From the NCBI RefSeq assembly GCF_000981385.1, contig NZ_LATZ01000020.1, positions 1-64,000 on the forward strand: a stretch of 64,000 nucleotides of DNA, read 5' to 3'. The position numbers were made by a program, and so were the translations under genes. This stretch comes from Bacillus sp. SA1-12 (GTDB taxonomy: Bacteria; Bacillota; Bacilli; Bacillales; Bacillaceae). Shown one piece after another: positions 29,121 through 37,468 of this stretch (positions within the stretch are counted from its first letter, which is position 1; each line of letters starts with the position of its first letter). Under the pieces are notes generated by a model, which searched no databases, was not told the DNA's origin, and worked only from the letters and a program-made list of their open reading frames with translations.

Positions 29121-29340
29121 TCATTTTTTTTTGATTGTTCTCGTGTTTAAGTTCATTGTGGATTGTGAACTGTGTTGAGTGACGGAAGACTTCTGCAGGG
29201 AAAATGGGTCAAATAAGACCTTAGCAGGTGCATAGCGATAAATTAGCAGGCTCATGGACTACCTGCAAAATTGAACGTATATAGTGGAAATCAACAGGCA
29301 ACAACACATTATTAAAAAACAACAATCTTATAAAACAGCT
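29119..29340 (+). repeat. Dispersed repeat, family 2, copy 1
   Basis: It contains GACGGAAGACTTCTGCAGGG, TAGCAGGTGCATAGCG and GTGGAAATCAACAGGCAACA, and ends AACAATCTTATAAAACAGC. The layout matches a repeat I know from Bacillus genomes (GAGACTCCTGC...GGAAATCAAC...GAAAACAGCC). It fills the polA-mutM gap and reaches the polA stop. Confidence 0.55.
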
Positions 29341-29368
29341 TTACGTAAGATAGCAAGGAAGTGAAATG

Positions 29369-30193
29369 ATGCCAGAATTACCTGAGGTCGAAACGGTTCG
29401 TCGAACTTTGCTTCAGCTTGTAAAGGGGAAAACAATTAAACAAGTTACGATCCATTGGCCCAAAATCATCAAGAAGCCAGATGACATTGACCAGTTTAGG
29501 GATGCTTTGGTTGGACAAACCATCTATGATGTGAAGCGGAGAGGGAAGTTTTTAAAATTTATCCTAGATGATTATGTCCTAGTCTCCCATTTACGAATGG
29601 AGGGGCGTTACGGTTTATATAAACCTGAAGAAGAGTATGATCATCATACACATGTATTTTTTTCTTTTGAGGATGGGGCACAGCTCCGTTATCGAGATGT
29701 CCGGAAATTTGGAACGATGCATTTATTTAAAAAAGGGGAGGAAGAAAATGAACCTCCTCTTTCCCAGCTTGGACCGGAACCTTTTGCTAAGGAATTTACT
29801 GAAGCCTATCTTCGAGACCGTTTGAAGAAAACCACAAGAAAAATAAAATCAGCATTATTGGATCAAAACATTGTTGTCGGTCTTGGGAACATCTATGTGG
29901 ATGAAGCACTTTTCCGGGCAGGGATCCGTCCTGAACGGATTGCTAATCAGTTAACAGCTGCAGAATATAAATTATTACATCAAGAAATCATAGCAACACT
30001 CGACGAAGCGGTCGCCAAAGGAGGAAGCACGGTTCGTTCTTATGTAAATACTCAAGGTGAAATCGGCATGTTTCAACTGCAATTATTTGTATATGGGAGA
30101 ACAAACGAACCTTGTAAGCAATGCGGGACCAATTTAATAAAAACTGTTGTTGGCGGAAGAGGAACACATTATTGTGAAAACTGCCAGAAATAA
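29369..30193 (+). CDS. mutM: Formamidopyrimidine-DNA glycosylase
   Basis: MutM (Fpg) removes 8-oxoguanine and nicks the abasic site. The mature protein must begin with proline, the Schiff-base nucleophile, so I use the second ATG (29369), giving MPELPEVETVRR with Pro2 and Glu3. The lysine in VKRRGKFLKF (near 57) is the conserved beta-elimination residue. The H2TH region includes NIVVGLGNIYVDEALF near 172. The C-terminal zinc finger has CKQC near 250 and CENC near 270. The length is 274. Confidence 0.97.
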   Translation: MPELPEVETVRRTLLQLVKGKTIKQVTIHWPKIIKKPDDIDQFRDALVGQTIYDVKRRGKFLKFILDDYVLVSHLRMEGRYGLYKPEEEYDHHTHVFFSFEDGAQLRYRDVRKFGTMHLFKKGEEENEPPLSQLGPEPFAKEFTEAYLRDRLKKTTRKIKSALLDQNIVVGLGNIYVDEALFRAGIRPERIANQLTAAEYKLLHQEIIATLDEAVAKGGSTVRSYVNTQGEIGMFQLQLFVYGRTNEPCKQCGTNLIKTVVGGRGTHYCENCQK

Positions 30194-30362
30194 TTAAAAA
30201 GATGGGTGTCTCAAAAGGCTCTCCTTCTAATAAACTCGATTTATCGTGTTGAGAGGAGATGACTCTTTTGCTTTGGCACCATTTTTTTATCCCTTCTTTT
30301 AACACTATCTAGGCGATTGTCATACACTATGTTAGCAATCAGAAGGAAGGGGCTAGGCTAAT

Positions 30363-31004
30363 ATGGTTCAGTTTGCATCACTTTTATTATTAGCATTCGC
30401 AGTAAGCTTAGATAGCTTTTCAGTGGGCTTTACTTATGGCTTGCGCAAGATGGGAATTCCATTTAAATCCATTTTGATTATTGCATGCTGTTCTGCTGGA
30501 ACACTGTTACTAGCTATGATGGTTGGCGATCTTATGACAAGGATTTTTCCCGTCTATGTAACAGAAAAGCTTGGTGGGTTTATTCTGCTTTTTATTGGTG
30601 CATGGGTTTTGTTCCAATTTTTTAGACCAGCAAAAGAAGTCCAAGAGGATGAAGCAGAAAATGAAAAAACGCTCATCAATTTCGAAATTAAAACCCTTGG
30701 AATTGTAATCAATATACTTAAAAAACCGATGTCAGCAGATATTGATAAGTCGGGAACAATAACAGGTATTGAAGCTTTTCTACTCGGTGCTGCCCTATCA
30801 CTTGATGCATTTGGTGCCGGGATTGGCGCCGCTTTACTGGGCTATTCTCCTGCTATTATGAGTATTTTAGTAGCATGTATGAGCTCGTTGTTTGTATCAA
30901 TCGGTATTAAATCAGGCTATGTTTTTTCGAAATTCACTTGGATGGATAAATTTTCTTGCCTGCCAGGGATCATTCTAATTATGATAGGAATATGGAAATT
31001 ATAA
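30363..31004 (+). CDS. ytaF: Sporulation membrane protein YtaF (MntP-related)
   Basis: This 213-residue protein has six hydrophobic helices in two repeated halves, each with an acidic motif: AVSLDSFSVGFTYGLRK near 13-30 and ALSLDAFGAGIGAALLG near 140-157. This duplicated pattern is that of MntP-like manganese exporters. B. subtilis YtaF is listed as a sporulation protein; its transport role is inference. AAGGAAGG lies 12 bases upstream of the ATG. It precedes coaE by 21 bases and is likely co-transcribed with it. Confidence 0.88.
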   Translation: MVQFASLLLLAFAVSLDSFSVGFTYGLRKMGIPFKSILIIACCSAGTLLLAMMVGDLMTRIFPVYVTEKLGGFILLFIGAWVLFQFFRPAKEVQEDEAENEKTLINFEIKTLGIVINILKKPMSADIDKSGTITGIEAFLLGAALSLDAFGAGIGAALLGYSPAIMSILVACMSSLFVSIGIKSGYVFSKFTWMDKFSCLPGIILIMIGIWKL

Positions 31005-31025
31005 AGATTATGGAGGCAAGTCACT

Positions 31026-31634
31026 GTGACAATTGTAATTGGTTTAACAGGAGGTATCGCAAGCGGGAAAAGCACAGTATCAAACATCATTAAAAATGCA
31101 GGAATTCGAGTGATAGATGCTGACAAAATTGCCAGAGAGGTAGTTGAAGTGGGTAAGCCTGCCTACAAACAAATCATAGAAACATTTGGCCAAGATATGT
31201 TGCTTAAAGACTTAACACTTAATCGTGAAAAGCTTGGTGCGTTAGTTTTTTCAGATGAAGCGAAACGCCAGAAATTAAATCAAATTGTTCATCCTGCTGT
31301 TCGTCAGGAAATGCTGAAGCAAACCCGACAAGAAAAAGATCTACAGGCAAAAGCGGTAGTATTGGATATTCCTTTATTGTTTGAAAGCAATTTGACCCAT
31401 ATGGTGGATAAAATAGTTTTAGTTTTTGTAACTCAGGAAACACAGTTAAAACGATTAATGGAGAGAAATGGTTATACTAAAGAGGAAGCGATGATGAGAA
31501 TTCGTTCTCAGATGCCTCTTAAAAACAAGGTTAAGCTTTCCGATGAAATAATTGATAACAATGGTTCGATCGAAGAAACCACTGTACAGATCAACAGATT
31601 ATTGATGAAATGGGGAATATATAAAGAAGACTAG
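31026..31634 (+). CDS. coaE: Dephospho-CoA kinase
   Basis: CoaE carries out the last step of coenzyme A synthesis, phosphorylating the ribose 3'-OH of dephospho-CoA. The P-loop GLTGGIASGKSTV is at residues 6-18. Next come IDADKIAREVVE near 34 and VLDIPLLFESNL near 114, both family landmarks, and the lid-like RNGYTKEEAMMRIRSQMP near 146. The length of 202 is typical. The start is GTG at 31026 with GGAGG nine bases upstream. The last codons form part of a palindrome that is duplicated 157 bp downstream. Confidence 0.95.
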   Translation: MTIVIGLTGGIASGKSTVSNIIKNAGIRVIDADKIAREVVEVGKPAYKQIIETFGQDMLLKDLTLNREKLGALVFSDEAKRQKLNQIVHPAVRQEMLKQTRQEKDLQAKAVVLDIPLLFESNLTHMVDKIVLVFVTQETQLKRLMERNGYTKEEAMMRIRSQMPLKNKVKLSDEIIDNNGSIEETTVQINRLLMKWGIYKED

Positions 31635-31645
31635 TATTAGTCTTC
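31626..31645 (+). repeat. Palindromic 20-mer, first copy (coaE 3' end)
   Basis: GAAGACTAGTATTAGTCTTC covers the last two codons and stop of coaE. An identical 20-mer occurs at 31783-31802. Confidence 0.85.
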
Positions 31646-31648
31646 TCA

Positions 31649-31678
31649 GGCTGCCGAGAAAGTCCCGGCAGCTTTTTT
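31649..31678 (+). terminator. Intrinsic terminator after coaE
   Basis: GCTGCCG and CGGCAGC pair around AGAAAGTCC, followed by six Ts. Confidence 0.9.
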
Positions 31679-31782
31679 AAATCTTTACTCTACAACATAT
31701 AAGTTCAATTAATGTGTAAATAGCTGTATGTTGTGATAAAAATTTCTACATAGCCTATTAAAAAATTTGGGGGGATTTTTAC

Positions 31783-31808
31783 GAAGACTAGTATTAGTCT
31801 TCTTTTTT
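31783..31808 (+). terminator. Second copy of the palindromic 20-mer, terminator-like
   Basis: GAAGACTAGTATTAGTCTTC is followed by TTTTTT. It sits before the gapB promoter and could insulate it from coaE transcription. Confidence 0.7.
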
Positions 31809-31866
31809 ATGTGCAAAAAGCCTAAATTAAAAAATGATGATAATAAATATCGCTTTTTCTGATATA

Positions 31867-31877
31867 TGTGTTATACT
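31867..31877 (+). promoter_or_regulatory. CcpN-type operator 1 at gapB
   Basis: TGTGTTATACT is a perfect match to the CcpN consensus TRTGHYATAYW and overlaps a TATACT -10-like element at 31872-31877. Confidence 0.7.
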
Positions 31878-31900
31878 ATATTTATAAATAAGTTAATTAG

Positions 31901-31911
31901 TATGACATATA
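31901..31911 (+). promoter_or_regulatory. CcpN-type operator 2 at gapB
   Basis: TATGACATATA is a second perfect match to TRTGHYATAYW, 34 bases downstream of the first. CcpN represses gapB on glucose in B. subtilis; binding here is inferred. Confidence 0.65.
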
Positions 31912-31927
31912 TGAGAGGGGATATATG

Positions 31928-32947
31928 ATGAGAGCCACAATTGCAATAAATGGTTTTGGTCGTATTGGGAGAATGGTATTTCGTAAAGCGATGAAAGAAA
32001 AGATGAACATTATAGCGATAAATGCAAGTTATCCGGCAGACACGCTAGCTCATTTAATTAAGTATGATACAAATCACGGTAAGTTTGATGGCGATGTCAT
32101 TGCAATGGATGATTACTTGCTTGTAAACGGAAACAAAATTCTGCTTATAAATGAGCGTGATCCCAAATTTTTACCATGGAAAGCTTTAGGGATTGATATA
32201 GTGATCGAAGCAACAGGTAAATTTAATTCAAGAGAAAAAGCAATGCTGCATATAGAAGCAGGGGCGAAAAAGGTCATTTTAACCGCCCCAGGAAAAAATG
32301 AGGATGTTACAATTGTAATGGGAGTAAATGAGCAGCAATATGATCCAGAGCAGCACATGATTATTTCAAATGCTTCCTGCACAACTAATTGCCTCGCACC
32401 GGTAATAAAGGTGCTGGATGATTCGTTTCAGATTGAAAATGGCTTAATGACAACCGTTCATGCATATACAAACGATCAAAAGAACATTGATAATCCACAT
32501 AAGGATTTACGCAGAGCAAGAGCCTGTGCACAATCAATTATTCCAACAACGACAGGTGCAGCCAAGGCTCTTTCTCTGGTGCTGCCACATCTAAATGGGA
32601 AGCTCCATGGAATGGCATTGCGAGTCCCTACTCCAAACGTCTCCTTAGTGGATTTAGTGGTTGATGTCAATACAAATGTTACCGTTGAAGATATAAATAG
32701 AGCCTTTAAAAAAGCAGCTAATGGCGATTTAAAAGGAATTCTTGATTATACAATTGAACCATTAGTATCAATTGATTTTAATACAAATCCACATTCAGCG
32801 ATCATTGATGGTTTATCTACTATGGTGATTGAATCACATAAAATTAAGGTATTAGCATGGTATGACAATGAATGGGGTTATTCATGCAGAGTGATTGATC
32901 TTGTGAAGTTTGTTTCTGAAAAAATGGCAAATTTATTGGAGGTTTAA
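31928..32947 (+). CDS. gapB: Gluconeogenic glyceraldehyde-3-phosphate dehydrogenase GapB
   Basis: GapB works in the gluconeogenic direction and usually prefers NADP. The Rossmann start is INGFGRIGRMVFRK, the catalytic cysteine lies in SNASCTTNCLAPV near 150 and YDNEWGYSCRV is near 318. The sequence INASYPADTLAHLIKYDTNH and the ending fit GapB rather than the glycolytic GapA. I prefer the second ATG (31928), seven bases from GAGAGGGG; ATG 31925 is possible. It stands alone behind two CcpN-type boxes. Confidence 0.93.
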   Translation: MRATIAINGFGRIGRMVFRKAMKEKMNIIAINASYPADTLAHLIKYDTNHGKFDGDVIAMDDYLLVNGNKILLINERDPKFLPWKALGIDIVIEATGKFNSREKAMLHIEAGAKKVILTAPGKNEDVTIVMGVNEQQYDPEQHMIISNASCTTNCLAPVIKVLDDSFQIENGLMTTVHAYTNDQKNIDNPHKDLRRARACAQSIIPTTTGAAKALSLVLPHLNGKLHGMALRVPTPNVSLVDLVVDVNTNVTVEDINRAFKKAANGDLKGILDYTIEPLVSIDFNTNPHSAIIDGLSTMVIESHKIKVLAWYDNEWGYSCRVIDLVKFVSEKMANLLEV

Positions 32948-33231
32948 TACTCCTTCATTTTTGGGTATAACACAGACAATATAAGGTATGATAACAAGTG
33001 GGTCACCGTCTTCTTTATTCACCCTTTAACTATTTACAAAGTTTTTTGAAAAAGTGTGTTGCAAAACATAACTAAACAAAGTATACTATTTTTCGTGAAC
33101 TTCTTATAAAAGCCAAGGTATTTGGGCTACTTAAAGGGTTAGGACCTCTTTGGACTAACTTTCCCCCGTGGTAGTTTAACATATGCCATTTTGCGAAGAA
33201 TTCATGTGAAAAAATAGTTAGAGGGGGATCC
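32948..33231 (+). other. speD upstream region with candidate hairpin
   Basis: No gene is seen. GTTAGGACC and GGACTAAC (about 33139-33161) can pair around TCTTT, followed by a C-rich CCCCC stretch. AGTATACT-like promoter elements lie near 33082. A structured leader is possible but unproven. Confidence 0.35.
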
Positions 33232-33618
33232 ATGAATATGGAAACAATGGGTAGACACGTAATCCAGGAATTATGGGGTTGCGATTTTGATAAGCTGAAT
33301 GATATGGATTACATTGAAAAAACGTTTGTAAATGCTGCTTTAAAATCTGGTGCAGAAATAAGAGAGGTTGCTTTTCACAAGTTTGCTCCACAGGGAGTGA
33401 GCGGTGTTGTTATCATCTCTGAATCACATTTAACAATCCACAGTTTTCCTGAGCATGGATATGCGAGCATTGATGTTTACACTTGCGGTGATTTAGACCC
33501 GAATATTGCTGCAGATTATATTGCAGAATCTTTAGGTGCACAAACTAGAGAAAATATTGAAATTCCAAGAGGAATGGGACCTGTGCAAGTAAAACAAACT
33601 CAAGCAAAAGCTCTTTAA
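33232..33618 (+). CDS. speD: S-adenosylmethionine decarboxylase proenzyme
   Basis: SpeD makes decarboxylated SAM for spermidine synthesis. The proenzyme cleaves itself before a serine that becomes the pyruvoyl cofactor: here the [16 protein letters not shown] motif with Glu64-Ser65, His70 and the downstream Cys (YTCGDLDP near 83) all present. The length is 128, typical of the short bacterial class. GAGGGGG precedes the ATG at 33232; a second in-frame ATG at 33238 is possible. It ends with a terminator. Confidence 0.96.
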   Translation: MNMETMGRHVIQELWGCDFDKLNDMDYIEKTFVNAALKSGAEIREVAFHKFAPQGVSGVVIISESHLTIHSFPEHGYASIDVYTCGDLDPNIAADYIAESLGAQTRENIEIPRGMGPVQVKQTQAKAL

Positions 33619-33636
33619 TTTTAAAACAAAATTCCC

Positions 33637-33670
33637 GAGGTGCTGATTATTTAATCTGCACCTCTTTTTA
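33637..33670 (+). terminator. Intrinsic terminator after speD
   Basis: GAGGTGC and GCACCTC pair around a 14-base loop, followed by TTTTTA. Confidence 0.88.
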
Positions 33671-33750
33671 TTATCGGAAAATTTCAGTATGATAGAGTTA
33701 GAATAACTTTTGTACATTCCGAAAAATATACAATAAAGGGGAAAAAGAGT

Positions 33751-34146
33751 ATGAGTTTTATGAATAAGCTAAAAGATTTCTTCAGTACACACCAAGAAAC
33801 ACGTGAAAATCATTATAATCCAGATTTGAAAAGCCATTATTATAAAACTACATATAAAAATGCATTACAATCCGTAAAATCATTAATCGAGCAGACACCT
33901 GGGATGACAGTCACCTCGGTGTCAGAGGACCGCGGTGAAATGAGTGTAACAATTGACAGTCCAAGAAAGGCTTTCTTAATTGTAACGGTCGTTTCTGTCC
34001 GTCCGTTTGAAACAGCTGTTGATTTTACGGCGACAACAAATACATTTTTACCAACAGACTTTGGCTATAGTAAAAAGATTATTCTCCAGCTTTATAAAAA
34101 GCTTGACTCAAAAGAAAACTTTGTTGGAACTGGGAAAAGTAGCTAA
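33751..34146 (+). CDS. Conserved-type cytosolic protein of unknown function
   Basis: This 131-residue protein has no signal peptide or membrane helix. The N-terminus is charged (MNKLKDFFSTHQETRENHYN). The middle has an alternating beta pattern (MTVTSVSEDRGEMSVTID, then AFLIVTVVSVRPFETAVDFT), and the C-terminus is KKIILQLYKKLD. AAAGGGGAAAAAG precedes the ATG. Its position between speD and nrdR is one where other Bacillus genomes carry an unnamed cytosolic protein. No catalytic motif is visible and I propose no function. Confidence 0.75.
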   Translation: MSFMNKLKDFFSTHQETRENHYNPDLKSHYYKTTYKNALQSVKSLIEQTPGMTVTSVSEDRGEMSVTIDSPRKAFLIVTVVSVRPFETAVDFTATTNTFLPTDFGYSKKIILQLYKKLDSKENFVGTGKSS

Positions 34147-34182
34147 TTCATTAATTTTAGATGATCGATTGGAGCTGGTTAG

Positions 34183-34641
34183 ATGAAATGTCCTTCGTGT
34201 CAGCATAATGGTACAAGGGTTTTAGACTCAAGACCTGTAGATGAAGGCAGATCAATTAGACGCCGCCGTGAATGTGAGGAATGTCAATATCGTTTCACCA
34301 CTTTTGAAAAGGTCGAGGAGTTTCCTTTAATTGTTGTCAAAAAAGAAGGAACAAGGGAAGAGTTTAGCCGAGATAAAATCTTAAGAGGATTAATCAAGGC
34401 TTGTGAAAAAAGACCGGTACCTTTACAGCAATTAGAGGATATTGTCCACGATATTGAAAAAGAGCTTAGAAATCAAGGTGTGTCGGAAGTAAACAGCGAG
34501 CTTGTTGGTGAAATGGTCATGGACAGGCTGGCAAGAATTGATGAGGTTGCTTATGTCCGTTTTGCTTCTGTTTACCGACAATTTAAAGATATTAATGTTT
34601 TTATCGAGGAATTGACAGATTTAATAAAAAAAGTAAGATAG
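34183..34641 (+). CDS. nrdR: Transcriptional repressor NrdR
   Basis: NrdR senses ATP/dATP and represses ribonucleotide reductase genes. The N-terminal zinc ribbon uses CPSC (3-6) and CEEC (31-34), with RSIRRRREC between. Residues about 49-139 form the ATP-cone ([20 protein letters not shown], then [14 protein letters not shown]). The length of 152 is typical. It is followed by a terminator-like hairpin and then dnaB-dnaI. Confidence 0.97.
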   Translation: MKCPSCQHNGTRVLDSRPVDEGRSIRRRRECEECQYRFTTFEKVEEFPLIVVKKEGTREEFSRDKILRGLIKACEKRPVPLQQLEDIVHDIEKELRNQGVSEVNSELVGEMVMDRLARIDEVAYVRFASVYRQFKDINVFIEELTDLIKKVR

Positions 34642-34677
34642 AAGAGCTACTGAAGATTTTCTTCAAGCTCTTTTTTC
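34642..34677 (+). terminator. Intrinsic terminator between nrdR and dnaB
   Basis: GAGCT and AGCTC with inner TGAAGA and TCTTCA pairs, followed by six Ts. Read-through may still feed dnaB. Confidence 0.75.
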
Positions 34678-34715
34678 AGTGTGGAAATATAATTAGTCAT
34701 GGAAGGTTGAAAAAG

Positions 34716-36161
34716 ATGGAACAGCATTGGAAGGAATTGCTTGCAATTGATCGATATACGGTGAAAAGCAGCTCAGTCCTTCAGGACTTAGATAGAAAGA
34801 TTTTAACTTTATTATATCAGCCATTACTTGGTTCTAAATGCTTTAGCCTTTATATGACATTATGGGGTGAGCTGGAACAAAATCGGTTATGGGGTGAAGA
34901 AATGACACACCATAGTTTAATGATGATCATGCAATGTAATTTGCGTGAGATTTACCGTGAACGTTTAAAGCTTGAAGGACTTGGTTTATTAAAAACCTAC
35001 TTAAGTGAGACATCGGAATTTAAACGCTATGTTTATGAGCTTCAGGCACCATTGCGGCCAAATGAATTTTTTCAAGATGGCGTATTAAATATATATCTCT
35101 ATAATAGAGTAGGAAAAAATAAATTTGCACAACTAAAACGCTTTTTTTCCGATCAGCAAATTGATCATGAGATGAAGGATATAACAAGATCCTTTAATGA
35201 AATTTTTGATTCAGGCCAATCGGTTGATATGATTGCTCGAGTTAATGAGGAAACATTGGCAGATCTGTCATTAGCCGATGACCGAGATTATATGCAAACT
35301 ACGAAGCGTGCGGAAATGGATATCTCTGATGATGTGTTTGATTTTGAGTTGTTTTTTACAGGGCTTTCTGAGGCGATTATTCCTAAAAAGGCGATTACTC
35401 CTTCAGTCAAGGATGTGATAAAGAAGCTCTCTTACTTGTATGGGATAAATGCGGTAGATATGAAAAACGTGGTTATGAATAGCATTGATCAAGACGACAT
35501 CATTGACATCGAGCTACTAAGAAAATCTTCCAGGGATTGGTATCAATTTCAATATGGTGATACTTTGCCAGGGCTGCTAGATAAAACACAGCCACAGCAT
35601 TTACAAACAACGATTGAAAAGAAGCAGCGGACAAAAGAAGAAGAAATGATTTACCAATTAGAAACGATCTCACCGCGACAGTTTTTAACCGATGTTTCCG
35701 GCGGTCGTCCTCCTGCTGTTGGAGATATGCAAATCATTGAAGAAGTTATGCTCCAACAAAGACTTGAGCCGGGAGTTGTAAATGTTCTTATTTACTATGT
35801 CATGTTAAAAACAGATATGAAACTTACAAGAGCGTACGTTCAAAAGATCGCAGGACATTGGACGAGGAAGCAAATTACAACAGTCAGAGCTGCAATGGAT
35901 CTTGCCAAACATGAACATAGACAGTATCAACAGTGGGCAGAAGAAAAAGCAACAAAGAAATCAACATCCGCTAAAAAGGCTCCGATTCGAAAAGAAATGC
36001 TTCCTTCTTGGTTAAAGGAAGATGACAACGATGAGTCAACCAAGGATGAAACAAAAGACAAAAATGAGCAATTGCACATAGACCAAGAGCAATTTGAACT
36101 AGAAAAACAGAAATTATTTGATCGGATAAAAAAATATAAGGATAATAAAAGCAATACGTAG
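34716..36161 (+). CDS. dnaB: Replication initiation and helicase-loading protein DnaB
   Basis: This is the Firmicutes primosomal DnaB (not the replicative helicase), a membrane-associated DnaB/DnaD-family protein that loads DnaC helicase with DnaD and DnaI. The 481 residues contain an N-terminal winged-helix region (LDRKILTLLYQPLLGSKC), a central helical domain and a C-terminal DnaD-like segment (TRAYVQKIAGHWTRKQITTV near 380). The tail is lysine- and glutamate-rich. I start it at ATG 34716, nine bases after GAAGG, since the in-frame TTG at 34707 touches that site. Confidence 0.93.
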   Translation: MEQHWKELLAIDRYTVKSSSVLQDLDRKILTLLYQPLLGSKCFSLYMTLWGELEQNRLWGEEMTHHSLMMIMQCNLREIYRERLKLEGLGLLKTYLSETSEFKRYVYELQAPLRPNEFFQDGVLNIYLYNRVGKNKFAQLKRFFSDQQIDHEMKDITRSFNEIFDSGQSVDMIARVNEETLADLSLADDRDYMQTTKRAEMDISDDVFDFELFFTGLSEAIIPKKAITPSVKDVIKKLSYLYGINAVDMKNVVMNSIDQDDIIDIELLRKSSRDWYQFQYGDTLPGLLDKTQPQHLQTTIEKKQRTKEEEMIYQLETISPRQFLTDVSGGRPPAVGDMQIIEEVMLQQRLEPGVVNVLIYYVMLKTDMKLTRAYVQKIAGHWTRKQITTVRAAMDLAKHEHRQYQQWAEEKATKKSTSAKKAPIRKEMLPSWLKEDDNDESTKDETKDKNEQLHIDQEQFELEKQKLFDRIKKYKDNKSNT

Positions 36162-36179
36162 TCTTGCTAGATAGAAAGC

Positions 36180-37127
36180 GTGGTGAAGGAAATGGATCAT
36201 TTGAGTAAGTCAATTAGAAATCTAACCAACAGACCTGACTTTAAAGATCGCTATAATACTGTAAAAAAACAGGTATTAAATAACGAAGAGGTACAAGCTT
36301 TTTTAACCAATCACTCATCTGAAATTGAGGAGGGAATGATTGACAGAAGTCTTGTAAAACTGCTGGAATTTATAAACCAAAGCAAAAATTGCCAGGGTTG
36401 TCCTTCTTTATCAGAATGTAAAAATTTAGTGGAAGGCTATCATCCGCGTTTGGTTATCCAAGGGAAAATCATTGATCTTCAATATGATAAGTGTCCAACG
36501 AAAGAAGCATATGATGAACGGAAAAAACATGAGTCTTTAATAAAAAGCATGCATATCCCAAAGGATATTTTGGGGGCTTCTTTTGATCAAATTGAGGTGG
36601 ACGAGCCGAACCGCTTTAAGGCGATCAGTCTTGCACAGGATTTTGTAGAACAATACAATAGCGGAATCCGTTCAAAGGGATTGTATTTATATGGTTCTTT
36701 CGGTGTTGGAAAAACTTATATTTTAGGGGCGCTTGCTAATGAGTTAGCTTCACATAAAGTTTCCTCCATGCTTGTCTATATGCCGGAATTTATGAGAGAG
36801 CTGAAAGGATCCCTTCAAAATTCGGCCTCATTAGATGAAAAATTAGATGCTGTTAAAAAAATTCCGGTTCTTATGCTTGATGACATTGGAGCTGAATCAA
36901 TGTCAAGCTGGGTGAGGGATGAAATAATTGGGACGATATTGCAGTACCGGATGCTTGAAAATTTACCAACATTCTTTTCGTCTAATTTTAATTTAAAACA
37001 GCTTCAACATCATCTGGCTGTATCTCAACGAGGTGAAGAAGAACCAGTTAAAGCTGCAAGGATCATGGAACGTATTAAGCATATGGCAATCCCTATTGAG
37101 TTAACTGGAAGAAATCGAAGAGATTAG
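36180..37127 (+). CDS. dnaI: Primosomal helicase loader DnaI
   Basis: DnaI is an AAA+ ATPase that loads the replicative helicase. The N-terminal domain carries a zinc-binding cluster (CQGCPSLSEC near 71-80, with a later Cys in DKCPT). The AAA+ domain shows Walker A GSFGVGKTYILGAL near 176, Walker B VLMLDDIGAESMSSWVRDE near 230 and SSNFNLKQL near 264. The length is 315 from GTG 36180. The ATG at 36192 aligns better with B. subtilis DnaI but abuts AAGGA, so the start is uncertain. It is an operon with dnaB. Confidence 0.95.
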   Translation: MVKEMDHLSKSIRNLTNRPDFKDRYNTVKKQVLNNEEVQAFLTNHSSEIEEGMIDRSLVKLLEFINQSKNCQGCPSLSECKNLVEGYHPRLVIQGKIIDLQYDKCPTKEAYDERKKHESLIKSMHIPKDILGASFDQIEVDEPNRFKAISLAQDFVEQYNSGIRSKGLYLYGSFGVGKTYILGALANELASHKVSSMLVYMPEFMRELKGSLQNSASLDEKLDAVKKIPVLMLDDIGAESMSSWVRDEIIGTILQYRMLENLPTFFSSNFNLKQLQHHLAVSQRGEEEPVKAARIMERIKHMAIPIELTGRNRRD

Positions 37128-37140
37128 CTTCACATTTTTT

Positions 37141-37176
37141 AAGTACCTGCCATTTATATGGGCAGGTACTTTTTTG
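37141..37176 (+). terminator. Intrinsic terminator after dnaI
   Basis: AAGTACCTGCC and GGCAGGTACTT form an eleven-pair stem around ATTTATATG, followed by a T run. Confidence 0.92.
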
Positions 37177-37276
37177 CTATAAGCCTATCCTTTATAGTTA
37201 TATGAACTCGTTCAAGCGAGGCTGTCTAAGCTTTAGTACACAGTAATAAAAAATTTTGGATAGTTTTGAAGGCTAC

Positions 37277-37380
37277 CTGCAAGTGCCTTGGTTTATGATC
37301 TAGTCAATAGGAATCGAAGTCAAAGAACATCTCGATTTCTATTTAACTTATCACCTATAAATGGGCATCTTGCGCTTTTT
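37277..37380 (+). repeat. Dispersed repeat, family 1, copy 3 (decayed)
   Basis: It has AATAGGAATCGAAGTCAAAG, then AACATCTCGATTTCTATTT as the central imperfect palindrome, and GCATCTTGCGCTTTTT as the 3' end. It lies in the dnaI-ytxC gap, where no gene is visible. Confidence 0.5.
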
Positions 37381-37468
37381 CTTATGAAATTCTTGGTTTC
37401 TTTACTTCTAATTATTCGTATTCCCCCATATACATAGAATCAGGTGTTGGCAAATAGGGGGGACAAAC

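Noticed and set aside
37400..37468. Sigma-E or sigma-G promoters for ytxC, ytrH and sspI
   Set aside because: CATA-type -10 boxes can be found, but none has a -35 at the right distance, so I do not annotate them.
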